Below, piece after piece: positions 1-8,456 of a stretch of 9,832 bases of DNA. Under the pieces are notes generated by a model. That model saw nothing but the letters and a program-made list of their open reading frames with translations, was not told the DNA's origin and ran no database searches. Source of the DNA: an uncultured Eubacteriales bacterium (GTDB lineage: Bacteria; Bacillota; Clostridia; Oscillospirales; Acutalibacteraceae); the NCBI GenBank assembly GCA_934615635.1, contig CAKTTT010000077.1:1-9832 (forward strand). Direction: 5' to 3'. Within the stretch, counting starts at the first letter, position 1; every line of letters starts with the position of its first letter. The position numbers and the translations under genes are program-made.

Positions 1-1355
1 GAGGTGAGCACCTCCACGATCTCGCCGGTCTTCACCTGATAATCCAGAGAGACGATCCGCCCGTCCACTTTGGCGCCCACCATCCGGTTGCCCACGGCGG
101 AATGAATGGCGTAGGCGAAATCGATCACCGTCGCCCCCACCGGAAGGGTGATCACATCTCCTTTAGGGGTGAAGACGAACACGTCGTCGGAGGACAGATC
201 CGTCTTAATGCTGCGCACGATGTCCTCGGCGTCGTCCACATCCTTCTGGTTTTCGATGAACTGCCGCACCCAGGCCAGCCGCTCCTCCAGCTTATCCCGG
301 CGCTGGATGCCCAGCTTGTATTTCCAATGGGCCGCTATTCCGTATTCCGCCGTATAATGCATCTCCCAGGTACGGATCTGCACCTCAAAGGGGATGCTTT
401 CCTTGCTGATAACGGTGGTGTGCAGCGATTGATACATATTGGCCTTGGGGGTGGAAATGTAGTCCTTGAAACGATTGGGCAGCGGACGGAACATATCGTG
501 GATAATGCCCAGAACATTATAACAGTCGTTAACTGTATCAACAATCACCCTGACGGCGTAAATATCGTAAATTTCGTCGAAGGAACGCCCCTGCATATAC
601 ATCTTGCGGTAAATGCCGGTAATACTCTTGATCCGGCCGGACACGAAAGGCGTCATGTTGAATTCCGCCAGCCGCTCCTTGATCCGCTGCTGGATCTCCG
701 CCAGGAAAGCGTTGCGCTCGTTCTCCCGCAGGGCCAGCGCGTCTTCGATCTCCTTATACGCCACCGGGTCCAGGATGCGCAGGGAGATATCCTCCAGCTC
801 TTCCTTCACCGCCCGGATGCCCAGCCGATGGGCCAGGGGCGCATAGATATCCATGGTTTCCTTGGCTTTGTCCCGCCGCTTCTGGGGATCCCAGCCGATG
901 CTGGTGCGCATATTGTGTAGCCGGTCGGCCAGCTTGATGATGATGACCCGGATATCCCGGGACATGGCGAGGAACATCTTGCGCACGTTCTCCGCCTGCT
1001 GCTCCTCCCGGGTGGAAAAGGGGATCTTGTTCAGCTTGGTGACGCCGTCCACCAGCTCCGCGATCTCTCCCCCGAACTGGCGCTTCAGCTCCTGCAGCTC
1101 CACCGGCGTGTCCTCCACCACATCGTGGAGGATGGCGGCCGCGATGGTTTCCGAATCCATCCCCAGCTCCACCAGTATGCAGGCCACCTGCAGCGGATGG
1201 CAGACGTAGTCCTCCCCCGACCGGCGCTTCTGCCCCTCGTGGGCGCGGCAGGCCAGATCGATGGCCCGGTCGATAACCTCCAGGTCATAGGGCTTTTCAC
1301 TTTTGATAATCAGCCGTTTCAGCTCAACGATTATATCCTCTTTCAGGACCAGCAT
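1..1355 (-). CDS. rel: Bifunctional (p)ppGpp synthetase/hydrolase Rel (RelA/SpoT family), C-terminus cut by window edge
   Basis: Makes and degrades the alarmone (p)ppGpp from GTP/GDP and ATP in the cytoplasm, driving the stringent response. The gene starts with ATG at 1355; GAGGA lies 9 nt upstream. 451 codons are visible and the frame is still open at position 1. The N-terminal HD hydrolase domain (about residues 25-180) has the metal ligands His53 (CHPL), His77-Asp78 (LHDVVEDT) and Asp144 (KLADRLHN), so the hydrolase looks active. The synthetase domain (about 230-345) has the RFKD motif (295-298), typical of bifunctional Rel rather than monofunctional RelA, and NMYQSLHTTV (306-315). A TGS domain begins near residue 392 (VFVFTPKGD). 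The remaining C-terminal regulatory domains lie outside the window. It follows recJ by 19 nt with no visible promoter or terminator, so both are probably co-transcribed. The identification is very secure. Confidence 0.97.
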   Translation of the reverse strand, partial: MLVLKEDIIVELKRLIIKSEKPYDLEVIDRAIDLACRAHEGQKRRSGEDYVCHPLQVACILVELGMDSETIAAAILHDVVEDTPVELQELKRQFGGEIAELVDGVTKLNKIPFSTREEQQAENVRKMFLAMSRDIRVIIIKLADRLHNMRTSIGWDPQKRRDKAKETMDIYAPLAHRLGIRAVKEELEDISLRILDPVAYKEIEDALALRENERNAFLAEIQQRIKERLAEFNMTPFVSGRIKSITGIYRKMYMQGRSFDEIYDIYAVRVIVDTVNDCYNVLGIIHDMFRPLPNRFKDYISTPKANMYQSLHTTVISKESIPFEVQIRTWEMHYTAEYGIAAHWKYKLGIQRRDKLEERLAWVRQFIENQKDVDDAEDIVRSIKTDLSSDDVFVFTPKGDVITLPVGATVIDFAYAIHSAVGNRMVGAKVDGRIVSLDYQVKTGEIVEVLT

Positions 1356-1374
1356 GCCGTATCATCCTCATCTC

Positions 1375-3423
1375 TTACGCCTTGGGCGGGGCGCTATGTA
1401 AAAACCGCATCACCGGGGTATCCAGCAAATCCGCCTTGCCGCCGACCGGCAGCAGCTCCGCCCGCAGGCCGTCGCCCGTGTCCCTGACGGAGAGCAGCCC
1501 CGCCTCCCGCAGCACCTCCAGGGAAATCCGCAGCCGGGGAAAGGTCATTCCCGGCGCCGTCACCCGATGCATCAGTTGTTCCAGGGTACCGCTCCAGCCT
1601 ACGGCCTGCCGCAGATACCGGTAAAGGGCGGCGGTCTGCTCCCGCTGGGGAATCCACTGCGCCGCATCCGCCGGCAGCTCGTCCCGCCTGATGACGGCAT
1701 CGTAGATCCGCAGCCCCTCCAGCACCTCCTCCTGCCGAGTGTCCGCGTAGCGGATATCCCGGACGATCACCGACAGACTCACGGTCCCTTTGTATTCGCT
1801 GGTCTCCAGCACCACCGCCAGATTCACCGTCTCCCCGCATTGAAAGGGGAAATCCTCCGGCGCCGTCTGGAATTTCATCGCCGCCAGCCGCACCCCGTCC
1901 CGGGAAACAGACAACCGCAGATGCCGCCCGCCGCCCACCGGGGATACGTTGTCCAGCCGCATATGGAACAGGCCGAAAACCGGCGCGGGATTCCCGGCGC
2001 CGAAGGGCTCCAGGGCGGAGAGAAGGTTTACCTTTTCCAGATCAAGCTGCGCGGGCTTCAGCTTGCAGGTTAGAAGAAGCTGGGGAGCCGGCATCGGCTC
2101 CAATCCCGCCGCATACGCGTTGATCCTTTCCCGAAAAGCGGGAATCCGCTCGGTTTTCAGCCCCACGCCGGCCGCCAGCTCGTGGCCGCCGAAGCTGAGG
2201 AGCATCTCCCGGCAGGAAGCGATGGCCTGAAAAAGAGAAAAGCCCTTGACGCTGCGGCCGGAACCCTTGGCCTCCTCCCCATCCACCGAGAACACGATGC
2301 AGGGCTTGCCATACCGCTCGGTGATCCGGGCGGCGATGATCCCCACCACGCCGTGGTGCCATCCTTCCCCCGCCAGCACCAGCACCCGGTCGGCCAGCAG
2401 GGCGGGATCCTCCTCCACCGCGGCGGTCACCTGCTCCAAGATGGCGGCTTCCGTCGCCTGCCGCTCCTGATTGAGGCGCTGGATCTCCTCCGCCAGCAGC
2501 CGCGCCTCTTCCGCATCCTGGCTCAACAACAGCCGGGCGGCTTTTTCCGGCGCCCCCATCCGGCCCGCCGCATTGATCCGGGGCCCCAAGGTAAACACCG
2601 CCGAGGAAGAGGTGTGCGCCTTATGGCCCACGCCCGCCGCCTCGGCCAGCGCCGCCAATCCCGGCCGGGACCGCTGATTCAGCAGCCGCAGACCCGCCCG
2701 CACCAGGATCCGGTTCTCCCCGGTCAAGGGCATAACGTCCGCCAGGGTGCCCAGCGCCACCAAATCGCCGTACCGGTCCAGCATCTCCTCGGTGTCCCCC
2801 TCCAGGGCGCACACCAGCTTGAAAGCCACCCCCACGCCGGCGTAATCCTTATATTGGCTGCCGCAATCCGCCCGGTGAGGATTCACCACCGCCACCGCCT
2901 CCGGCAGCCTCTCCTGGGGCTGATGGTGGTCGGTTACCACCACGTCCACCCCCAGGGAAGCGGCGTAGGCCACCTCCTCCACGGCGGCTATTCCATTGTC
3001 CACCGTGATGATGAGGCCAGCCCCCTCTTGCGCCAGCCGGTCCACCGTGTCTTTATGCAGCCCGTACCCTTCCCCTTCTCGCAGGGGAATCTGATAAAAA
3101 ACCTGCGCCTCCCGGGAAACCAAATAATCATACAGCAGCACGGTGGAGGTGACCCCGTCCGCATCGTAATCGCCGAATACCGCGATCCGCTCGCCCCGGT
3201 CGATGGCCCGCTGGATACGTTCCACCGCTGCGTCCATGTCTGCAAAACCGAAGGGATCGTCCGTCAACTCGCCGGACAGCAGGAAATCCGCCGCTTCCTC
3301 CGTGGTGCGGATTCCCCGAGTGGTGAGCATCAACGCCAGGAAGGGATGCATCTGCCCCTCTTCGGCCAACAGGGCCGCCCCCTCCTTGTCCAGGTCCGGC
3401 AATACCCATTGCTTGAAACTCAT
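1375..3423 (-). CDS. recJ: Single-stranded-DNA-specific 5'-3' exonuclease RecJ
   Basis: Degrades single-stranded DNA 5' to 3' in recombinational and mismatch repair. The 682-residue product carries the DHH phosphoesterase motifs in order: DYDADG (85-90), VDNG (141-144), TDHH (164-167) and GTLADV (225-230). A GPRINAAGRMG segment (280-290) follows. The DHHA1 domain has GVVGIIAARI (358-367) and the GGH motif (412-414). An OB-fold-like stretch covers about 450-560. The last ~120 residues form a less conserved C-terminal region. This makes the protein longer than the ~577-residue E. coli enzyme but shorter than the Bacillus form, which is normal for Firmicutes. All metal-binding motifs look intact. 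The ATG at 3423 fits the usual N-terminus; the nearest G-rich ribosome-binding stretch is not ideally spaced. A good promoter lies about 60-85 nt upstream. It is the first gene of an operon with rel. Confidence 0.97.
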   Translation of the reverse strand: MSFKQWVLPDLDKEGAALLAEEGQMHPFLALMLTTRGIRTTEEAADFLLSGELTDDPFGFADMDAAVERIQRAIDRGERIAVFGDYDADGVTSTVLLYDYLVSREAQVFYQIPLREGEGYGLHKDTVDRLAQEGAGLIITVDNGIAAVEEVAYAASLGVDVVVTDHHQPQERLPEAVAVVNPHRADCGSQYKDYAGVGVAFKLVCALEGDTEEMLDRYGDLVALGTLADVMPLTGENRILVRAGLRLLNQRSRPGLAALAEAAGVGHKAHTSSSAVFTLGPRINAAGRMGAPEKAARLLLSQDAEEARLLAEEIQRLNQERQATEAAILEQVTAAVEEDPALLADRVLVLAGEGWHHGVVGIIAARITERYGKPCIVFSVDGEEAKGSGRSVKGFSLFQAIASCREMLLSFGGHELAAGVGLKTERIPAFRERINAYAAGLEPMPAPQLLLTCKLKPAQLDLEKVNLLSALEPFGAGNPAPVFGLFHMRLDNVSPVGGGRHLRLSVSRDGVRLAAMKFQTAPEDFPFQCGETVNLAVVLETSEYKGTVSLSVIVRDIRYADTRQEEVLEGLRIYDAVIRRDELPADAAQWIPQREQTAALYRYLRQAVGWSGTLEQLMHRVTAPGMTFPRLRISLEVLREAGLLSVRDTGDGLRAELLPVGGKADLLDTPVMRFLHSAPPKA

Positions 3424-3480
3424 GCTCCCCCACGCCCCTTCCCCGCCGGTGATGCAACCGATTCGGCGGCATATTGTATT

Positions 3481-3509
3481 ATTCTAGCATTTTTTTGCCG
3501 AATATTCAA
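3481..3509 (-). promoter_or_regulatory. Sigma-A-type promoter of the recJ-rel operon
   Basis: Read on the minus strand, the -35 is TTGAAT (plus positions 3504-3509), the spacer is 17 nt, and the -10 is TAGAAT (3481-3486). TGC directly before it gives an extended -10 (TGnTAGAAT). Transcription would start near 3474, leaving a leader of about 50 nt before the recJ ATG. No other comparable promoter is seen before rel. Confidence 0.72.
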
Positions 3510-3517
3510 CTCCCGGC

Positions 3518-3546
3518 TGGAAAGAAGCGCCTTTTTCGGCTATAAT
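3518..3546 (+). promoter_or_regulatory. Sigma-A-type promoter of the S41 peptidase gene
   Basis: A perfect -10, TATAAT (3541-3546), lies 17 nt after a weaker -35, TGGAAA (3518-3523, 4 of 6 consensus bases). Transcription would start near 3553, giving a short leader of about 24 nt. Its -35 lies only 8 bp from the -35 of the divergent recJ promoter, so the two polymerase footprints overlap. Confidence 0.65.
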
Positions 3547-3576
3547 GGGGGAAACGCCAAAAAGGAGCGCGACATC

Positions 3577-4785
3577 ATGCCGGATACCTGCCTGGAGGAT
3601 TTCGATTATCTGGCCCAGACGCTGCGGGAGATTCATCCCGCTTATGCGGAGGATGCCCGGCCGCTGGAAGAGGCCGCCGCCGTTCTCAAACGGCAATGGC
3701 TGGGGCGGGAGGATATACGGATCACCCTGGGCAGGCTGGCCGCTCTGCCGGGTGACGGACACACCAATCTGGAGATCCCCTGCCGGCCGGATACTCCCTG
3801 TCTTCCCGCTCCCGTCCGCTGGTTCGGCGGCAAGCTGCACATATTCCGGGACTGCGGCCCCTTGCGGCAGGGGGATCGGCTGACCGCCGTCTGCGGCCTG
3901 CCCCTTTCCGCTTATCTGGAACGTCTCAAAAGCTGGCTGTCTCATGAAAATGCGCCTCTGCTCCTCGGTCGTACCACCTGCTATCCTCAGGAAAACCACT
4001 TCCTTTTCAGCCTGCTCAACCTGCAGGCGGTTTTCGGTTCATTGGCCGCATACGAGCTGGAGGGGGAGAGACAGGGGGAACGCTTCACTGTCCGCCTGTC
4101 CCCCGAACCCTTCGCCGCTCTCTCGGACGCTTTTGACAACCCCGGGTTCACCGGCGGTAGTTATATCCATACCCGTATCGCCTCCGACAGCGCCCTATTC
4201 TGCCTGGATGCCAACCGGGACGGGCCGGAATACCAGCAGGCGCTGGACGACTTCTTTCGTGCCGTGACCCAGCGGGGGATCCGGCGAATCACACTGGATC
4301 TCAGCCGAAATCTAGGGGGCAGCGACGGGGTAATCGGCGCCTTTATCCGTTATCTCGCCGTGGATGCCTACCGAACCTATGGGATGGAGCGGCGCAGGCC
4401 GAGCGGAGGAATGGAAACCATCCGTTTTCGTGGGGAGCCTGAGCGGCTCTCCCACCCGGAGGGCCTGCCTCTGTATGACGGCGCCCTGTTCTGCGCCGTC
4501 TCTCCCCTCACCTTCAGCAGCGCCCGCACCTTCGCCGTCACCTTGCGGGACAACCAATTGGCCAAGATCATAGGCGGGCCCACCGGCGGACGTCCCTCCT
4601 CCTTCGGTCTGCCCCGGCGCTTCGTTACCCCCCGCCTGCAAATTCCCTTCCGGGTATCCACCAGTCGCTTTCTCCGCCCGGATGCCGGCAAGGACGACGA
4701 GGATACCCTCCTGCCGGACGACCTCCTCCCGGAGTCCTGGGAGGACTTCCGCGCGGATGATCGTTTTCATGCATATCGTATGTAG
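3577..4785 (+). CDS. S41-family (C-terminal processing/tricorn-like) peptidase homologue, cytoplasmic
   Basis: The product is a 402-residue protein. The ATG at 3577 is preceded by AAGGAG with a 9-nt gap; an upstream extension of the open frame is only antisense to recJ. Features of the S41 fold are LPGDGHTNLEIP (58-68, with His62 as likely catalytic His), a short PDZ-like segment (about 82-118), LDLSRNLGGSDG (240-251), and SPLTFSSARTFA (309-320) with Ser314 at the nucleophile position. IIGGPTGGRP (331-340) and the SRFLRPDA...LLPDD tail follow. The Lys of CtpA-type enzymes aligns with Arg339, so a His-based mechanism, as in tricorn-like members, is more likely than a Ser-Lys dyad. No signal peptide or membrane segment is seen, so a cytosolic place is inferred. 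The substrate is unknown. It has its own promoter and terminator and is probably monocistronic. The superfamily call is firm; activity is not proven. Confidence 0.85.
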   Translation: MPDTCLEDFDYLAQTLREIHPAYAEDARPLEEAAAVLKRQWLGREDIRITLGRLAALPGDGHTNLEIPCRPDTPCLPAPVRWFGGKLHIFRDCGPLRQGDRLTAVCGLPLSAYLERLKSWLSHENAPLLLGRTTCYPQENHFLFSLLNLQAVFGSLAAYELEGERQGERFTVRLSPEPFAALSDAFDNPGFTGGSYIHTRIASDSALFCLDANRDGPEYQQALDDFFRAVTQRGIRRITLDLSRNLGGSDGVIGAFIRYLAVDAYRTYGMERRRPSGGMETIRFRGEPERLSHPEGLPLYDGALFCAVSPLTFSSARTFAVTLRDNQLAKIIGGPTGGRPSSFGLPRRFVTPRLQIPFRVSTSRFLRPDAGKDDEDTLLPDDLLPESWEDFRADDRFHAYRM

Positions 4786-4898
4786 CGGCCGGATGGTACT
4801 TTATCGCTCCGGAAGCCTCGATATACGTCGCGGATGATTTTCCCGCCGCGAAAACCCCGCCGGCCCTGAGAAGTCTGCCGAACATCGCCCCGCGGCAG

Positions 4899-4940
4899 AA
4901 AAAGCGGCGGTCCTTATCGGACCGCCGCTTTTTTGCTTTT
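4899..4940. terminator. Bidirectional rho-independent terminator between convergent operons
   Basis: AAAGCGGCGGTCC (4901-4913) pairs perfectly with GGACCGCCGCTTT (4919-4931) around a 5-nt loop. Two further A-T pairs at the base bring the stem to 15 bp. The plus strand continues with a T run, and the minus strand has a matching T run from the A-rich left flank. It therefore serves both the peptidase gene (ends 4785) and the ABC exporter operon (ends 4956). The rest of 4786-4955 holds no gene; the only other structure is a 6-bp inverted repeat, TCGCGG/CCGCGA, at 4828-4851. Confidence 0.93.
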
Positions 4941-4955
4941 TCCTATTTTGCCGGA

Positions 4956-6722
4956 CTATCCCTCTGACGGAGCGAACTGGGCGTTATACAGCCGGGCGTA
5001 AAATTCTCCGGCGGCCAGCAGCTCGTCATGGGTGCCCGTTTCCACCACATTGCCCTTATCCAGCACCAGAATGCGATCCGCATCCCGGATGGTGGAGAGC
5101 CGGTGGGCGATGACAAAGGTGGTGCGTCCCGCCATCATCCGGCGAAAAGCCTTCTGAATCCGCATTTCGGTCAGGATATCCACCGAGCTGGTGGCCTCGT
5201 CCAAAATCAGCATGGGCGGATCCAGCAGCATAGCCCGGGCGATGGTGAGCAGTTGCTTCTGTCCCTGGGACAGGTTGCCGCCGTCCTCCGCGATCACCGT
5301 CCGGTAGCCCTCCGGCAGGCGGCGGATGAAGCTGTGGGCGTGAGCCGCCCGCGCCGCCTGCTCCACCTCCTCGTCGGTGGCGTCCGGCTTGCCGTAGGCG
5401 ATGTTGTCCCGCACCGTGCCGGCGAACAGCCAGGTCTCCTGCAGCACCATGCCGAAGCTGCGGCGCAGGCTGTCCCGGGTCAAGGAGTCAATGTTCTCCC
5501 CCTCCACCGTGATCCGGCCGCTATTCACCTCATAAAAGCGCATCAGCAGATTGATCAGGGTGGTTTTCCCCGCGCCGGTGGGGCCCACGATGGCCACCGT
5601 CATCCCCGGCTCCACCTTCAGGTTGAAATGCTCAATCAGCGGCCGGTCGGGCGTATAAGAGAAGGAGACCTCCTCGAAAGCCACCCTCCCTTCCGCCTTT
5701 TCCAGCACCCGAGCCTCCGCCGGCTCCGGCCGCTGTTCCTCCTCGTCCATCACTGCGAACACCCGGCGGGCGGAGGCCAGCGCCAACTGGAGCTGCATGG
5801 TGATGGCCGTGATCTCATTGAAGGGCTTGGAGAATTGGGCGGTGTAGGTGAGAAAGCTGGCCACCCCGCCGGTGGTGAGGGCGCCCCGGATCACCGCCAG
5901 TATACCGAACACCCCCACCAGCACATAGGCGATGTTATTGACGAACCGGGTGGAGGGATTCACCAGCGCGGAGGCGAACTGGGCCCGGTAGCCGCAGCGG
6001 TACAGCTCGGCGTTGATGGACCGAAACCTCTCCTGGGCCCTCTCCTCGTAGCCGAAGGCCTTCACCGTCCGCTGGCCGCTGATCAGCTCCTCTGCGTAGC
6101 CGCCGAGCTGCCCCTGGATGCGGCTTTGCTCCCGGAAGCGCCGGTTGCCGTATTTGGTGATGGCGAAGCCCACCAGAAAACACAGCGGGGTGACGAACAC
6201 CGCCACCAGCGTCACCATGGGATTCATGGACAGCATGAATCCCAGACAAAGCAGCACGGTGATCACGCCGGACACCAACTGCACGATTCCCTGGTTGAGT
6301 CCGTCGGCAATGGCGTCGATATCATTGGTGAACCGGCTCATCACATCCCCGCGGGAATGGGTGTCGTAATAGTTCAGCGGCAGCTCCCCCAGCTTGTGAA
6401 ACAGGTCGGTCCGCAGCGCCTGCACCGTCCGGTTGGCCACCAGATTGGCGCACAGAGCGGTCAGCCAGTTTAAAAGCGTGCCCGTTAAATATAAGGCGGC
6501 GATCACCGCCAGGATCCGCAGCAGGGCGGGAAAAAAGTCGTTGCCCGGGGCCGGAAGAATCAGGTCGATGGCCTCGCCCACCAGCCGGGGGGCCAGCTGC
6601 AGGGCGGTATTCCCCACCAGGGCGCAGAGAAACACCCCCGCCAGGGGCAACGGCCGCCGGCCCACATATCCCATCAGCCGGGACAGGGTTCCTTTGGCGG
6701 CCTTCCTTCTTTGGCTTTTCAC
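4956..6722 (-). CDS. ABC exporter half-transporter with the catalytic-type Walker B (second subunit of heterodimer)
   Basis: This is a type IV ABC exporter half-transporter of 588 residues, with an N-terminal six-helix membrane domain (about 25-310) and a C-terminal ATPase domain (about 345-580). Seen motifs are Walker A GPTGAGKT (380-387), Q-loop Gln428, signature LSQGQ (484-488, not LSGGQ), Walker B LILDE (505-509) with catalytic Glu509, D-loop SSVD (512-515) and switch His540. The start is GTG at 6722. It overlaps the TGA of the upstream ABC gene by 4 nt (GTGA), and a purine-rich GGGGGAGG lies just before it, so the two are translationally coupled. The motif pattern matches the canonical-Glu partner of TM287/288-, BmrCD- or LmrCD-like heterodimers. 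Those export drugs or lipids, but the substrate here cannot be read from sequence. Confidence 0.93.
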   Translation of the reverse strand: MKSQRRKAAKGTLSRLMGYVGRRPLPLAGVFLCALVGNTALQLAPRLVGEAIDLILPAPGNDFFPALLRILAVIAALYLTGTLLNWLTALCANLVANRTVQALRTDLFHKLGELPLNYYDTHSRGDVMSRFTNDIDAIADGLNQGIVQLVSGVITVLLCLGFMLSMNPMVTLVAVFVTPLCFLVGFAITKYGNRRFREQSRIQGQLGGYAEELISGQRTVKAFGYEERAQERFRSINAELYRCGYRAQFASALVNPSTRFVNNIAYVLVGVFGILAVIRGALTTGGVASFLTYTAQFSKPFNEITAITMQLQLALASARRVFAVMDEEEQRPEPAEARVLEKAEGRVAFEEVSFSYTPDRPLIEHFNLKVEPGMTVAIVGPTGAGKTTLINLLMRFYEVNSGRITVEGENIDSLTRDSLRRSFGMVLQETWLFAGTVRDNIAYGKPDATDEEVEQAARAAHAHSFIRRLPEGYRTVIAEDGGNLSQGQKQLLTIARAMLLDPPMLILDEATSSVDILTEMRIQKAFRRMMAGRTTFVIAHRLSTIRDADRILVLDKGNVVETGTHDELLAAGEFYARLYNAQFAPSEG

Positions 6723-8449
6723 TGGGCCTCCCCCCTTTCCTGAGAACGGCAGATCTCCCGATAGACCTCGCAGCCCTCCAGCAGCTCCTCATGCCGGCCG
6801 GCGCCGGCCAACCGGCCGTCGTCCACCACCAGGATGAGATCCGCATCCTTCACGGCGCTGACCCGCTGGGACACCATGAAGACTGTCATCCCCTTGGTTC
6901 CCGTCCGGATCGCCCGGCGCAGCGCCGCATCGGTGGCATAATCCAGGGCGCTGGATGCATCGTCCAGGATCAGCAGCTCGGGACGGCGGACCAGCGCCCG
7001 GGCGATGGCCAGGCGCTGCTTCTGCCCTCCGGACAGATTGGCGCCCCCCCGCTCCACCACCGTGTCGTAGCCATCCTTTTTCTGCTGGATGAATTCCGCC
7101 GCCTGGGCCATCCGGGCGGCTTCCCTCACCTGCTCGTCATCCGCCTCCGCCGCGCCCCAGCGGATGTTGTCCGCGATGGTGCCGGAAAACAGCTCCACCT
7201 GCTGGGGCACCAGCCCGATCCTGCTCCGCAGTTCCTCCAGGGGATAATCCCGCACGTCCGCGCCCTCCACCAGCACCTGACCGCTTGTCACGTCATAAAA
7301 CCGCATGAGCAGGTTCATCAAAGTGGATTTGCCCGCCCCCGTTCCGCCGATGATGCCCACCGTCGCGCCCCGGGGAACCGTAAAGGAGACGTCGCTGAGC
7401 TCCTCCTCCCCCGCCCCGCCGTAGGAAAAACAGACCTGCCGGAATTCCACCGCCGGGGCGGCGGGATCCCGCCGGGGAGAACCCTTCCCGTCCTGAACGG
7501 AGGGCTCCGTATCCAGCACCTCCAGCACCCGGCCGGCGGATGCATAGGCTTTGGTGAAGGTCACCACCAGATTCGCCACCACAATCAGCGCCAGCAGAAT
7601 CTGGTTGACATAGTTGATGAAAGCGATGATCTCGCCGGTGGTCATGCCGCCGGCCTCCACCCGGACGCCGCCGAACCACACAATGGCCAGGATCGCCGCG
7701 TTCATGATCAACTGCGTCACCGGATTCAGCAGCGCCGACAGCCGCCCCACCCGGATGGCGGCCGCCGTGTGCTCTTCGGTGCTGTCCGAAAAACGGCGCC
7801 GCTCCTCCTGTGTGCGGGCGAAAGCGCGGATCACCCGCACGCCGGAAAGGTTTTCCCGGAGGATCCGGGTGAGCCTGTCCAGCTTGCTCTGCACCGTGCG
7901 ATGCATCGGTACGGTTTGGCGCATCACCAGCACGATGACGAACACAAACAGCGGTACCGCGGCGACGATCACCAGGGAAAGCCGCCAATCAATGACCAGC
8001 GCCATGATAATCCCGCCGATACAAAGAAAGGGGGCCCGAATCACCAGACGGATGAGCATCGCCACCGCATACTGAAGCTGATTGACGTCCCCTGTCACCC
8101 GGTTGATCAGGGAAGGGGTGCCGAAACGGTCCAGCTCCCGATGAGAAAGGCGGGAGATATGGGAAAAAAGGGCGTTGCGCAGCTCGGTGCCGAAGCCTTG
8201 CGAGGTGACGGAGGCCACATACTGACAAATCAGCGCGCAGCCCAATCCCACCGTGACGATACCCAGCATCACGCCGCCCATCCGCAGGACATACCCGCCG
8301 TCGCCGGTCAAGGCCCCCTTATCGATGACCTGGGCCATCAGAAGAGGCAGATATAGCTCCAGCACCGCCTCCACCAGCTTGAAAAAGGGTCCCAGCACGC
8401 ACTGGACCCGGTAGGGTTTCAGATATTTCCCCAGTTTTCCTATCGACAC
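6719..8449 (-). CDS. ABC exporter half-transporter with degenerate ATPase site (first subunit of heterodimer)
   Basis: This half-transporter has a membrane domain followed by an ATPase domain. Counting from the GTG start at 8449 it has 576 residues. Motifs are Walker A GGTGAGKS (368-375), Q-loop within VPQQ, canonical signature LSGGQ (472-476), and Walker B LLILDD (492-497). Asp497 stands where catalytic Glu normally sits, and the switch His is Gln528 (VSQRVS). These two changes mark the degenerate-site subunit of heterodimeric exporters; its LSGGQ completes the active site of the partner gene downstream. An in-frame ATG at 8464 would add five residues. I prefer GTG because GGAGGG (8457-8462) lies 7 nt upstream of it, while the ATG has no comparable ribosome binding site. 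The gene overlaps its partner by 4 nt and is first in the operon. The export substrate is unknown. Confidence 0.93.
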   Translation of the reverse strand: MSIGKLGKYLKPYRVQCVLGPFFKLVEAVLELYLPLLMAQVIDKGALTGDGGYVLRMGGVMLGIVTVGLGCALICQYVASVTSQGFGTELRNALFSHISRLSHRELDRFGTPSLINRVTGDVNQLQYAVAMLIRLVIRAPFLCIGGIIMALVIDWRLSLVIVAAVPLFVFVIVLVMRQTVPMHRTVQSKLDRLTRILRENLSGVRVIRAFARTQEERRRFSDSTEEHTAAAIRVGRLSALLNPVTQLIMNAAILAIVWFGGVRVEAGGMTTGEIIAFINYVNQILLALIVVANLVVTFTKAYASAGRVLEVLDTEPSVQDGKGSPRRDPAAPAVEFRQVCFSYGGAGEEELSDVSFTVPRGATVGIIGGTGAGKSTLMNLLMRFYDVTSGQVLVEGADVRDYPLEELRSRIGLVPQQVELFSGTIADNIRWGAAEADDEQVREAARMAQAAEFIQQKKDGYDTVVERGGANLSGGQKQRLAIARALVRRPELLILDDASSALDYATDAALRRAIRTGTKGMTVFMVSQRVSAVKDADLILVVDDGRLAGAGRHEELLEGCEVYREICRSQERGEAQ

Positions 8450-8456
8450 GCCGTCG

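Noticed and set aside
102..920. Plus-strand open frame over the rel region
   Set aside because: The minus strand encodes an intact Rel with all catalytic motifs; the plus-strand product matches nothing I recognise.
2182..3576. Plus-strand open frame continuing upstream of the peptidase start, making a much longer protein
   Set aside because: It is antisense to recJ and its translation is low-complexity His/Pro/Gln/Arg-rich. A promoter and ribosome binding site place the real start at 3577.
4828..4851. Inverted repeat TCGCGG/CCGCGA considered as a second terminator of the peptidase gene
   Set aside because: The stem is short, the loop is 12 nt and no T run follows on either strand; the strong hairpin at 4899-4933 explains termination.
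5028..6473. Long plus-strand open frame (481 codons)
   Set aside because: It is antisense to the second ABC gene, His/Gly/Gln-rich with no recognisable domain, as expected for the shadow of a GC-rich gene.
6791..8356. Long plus-strand open frame (521 codons)
   Set aside because: It is antisense to the first ABC gene, with biased His/Pro/Arg composition, no domain and no good ribosome binding site.
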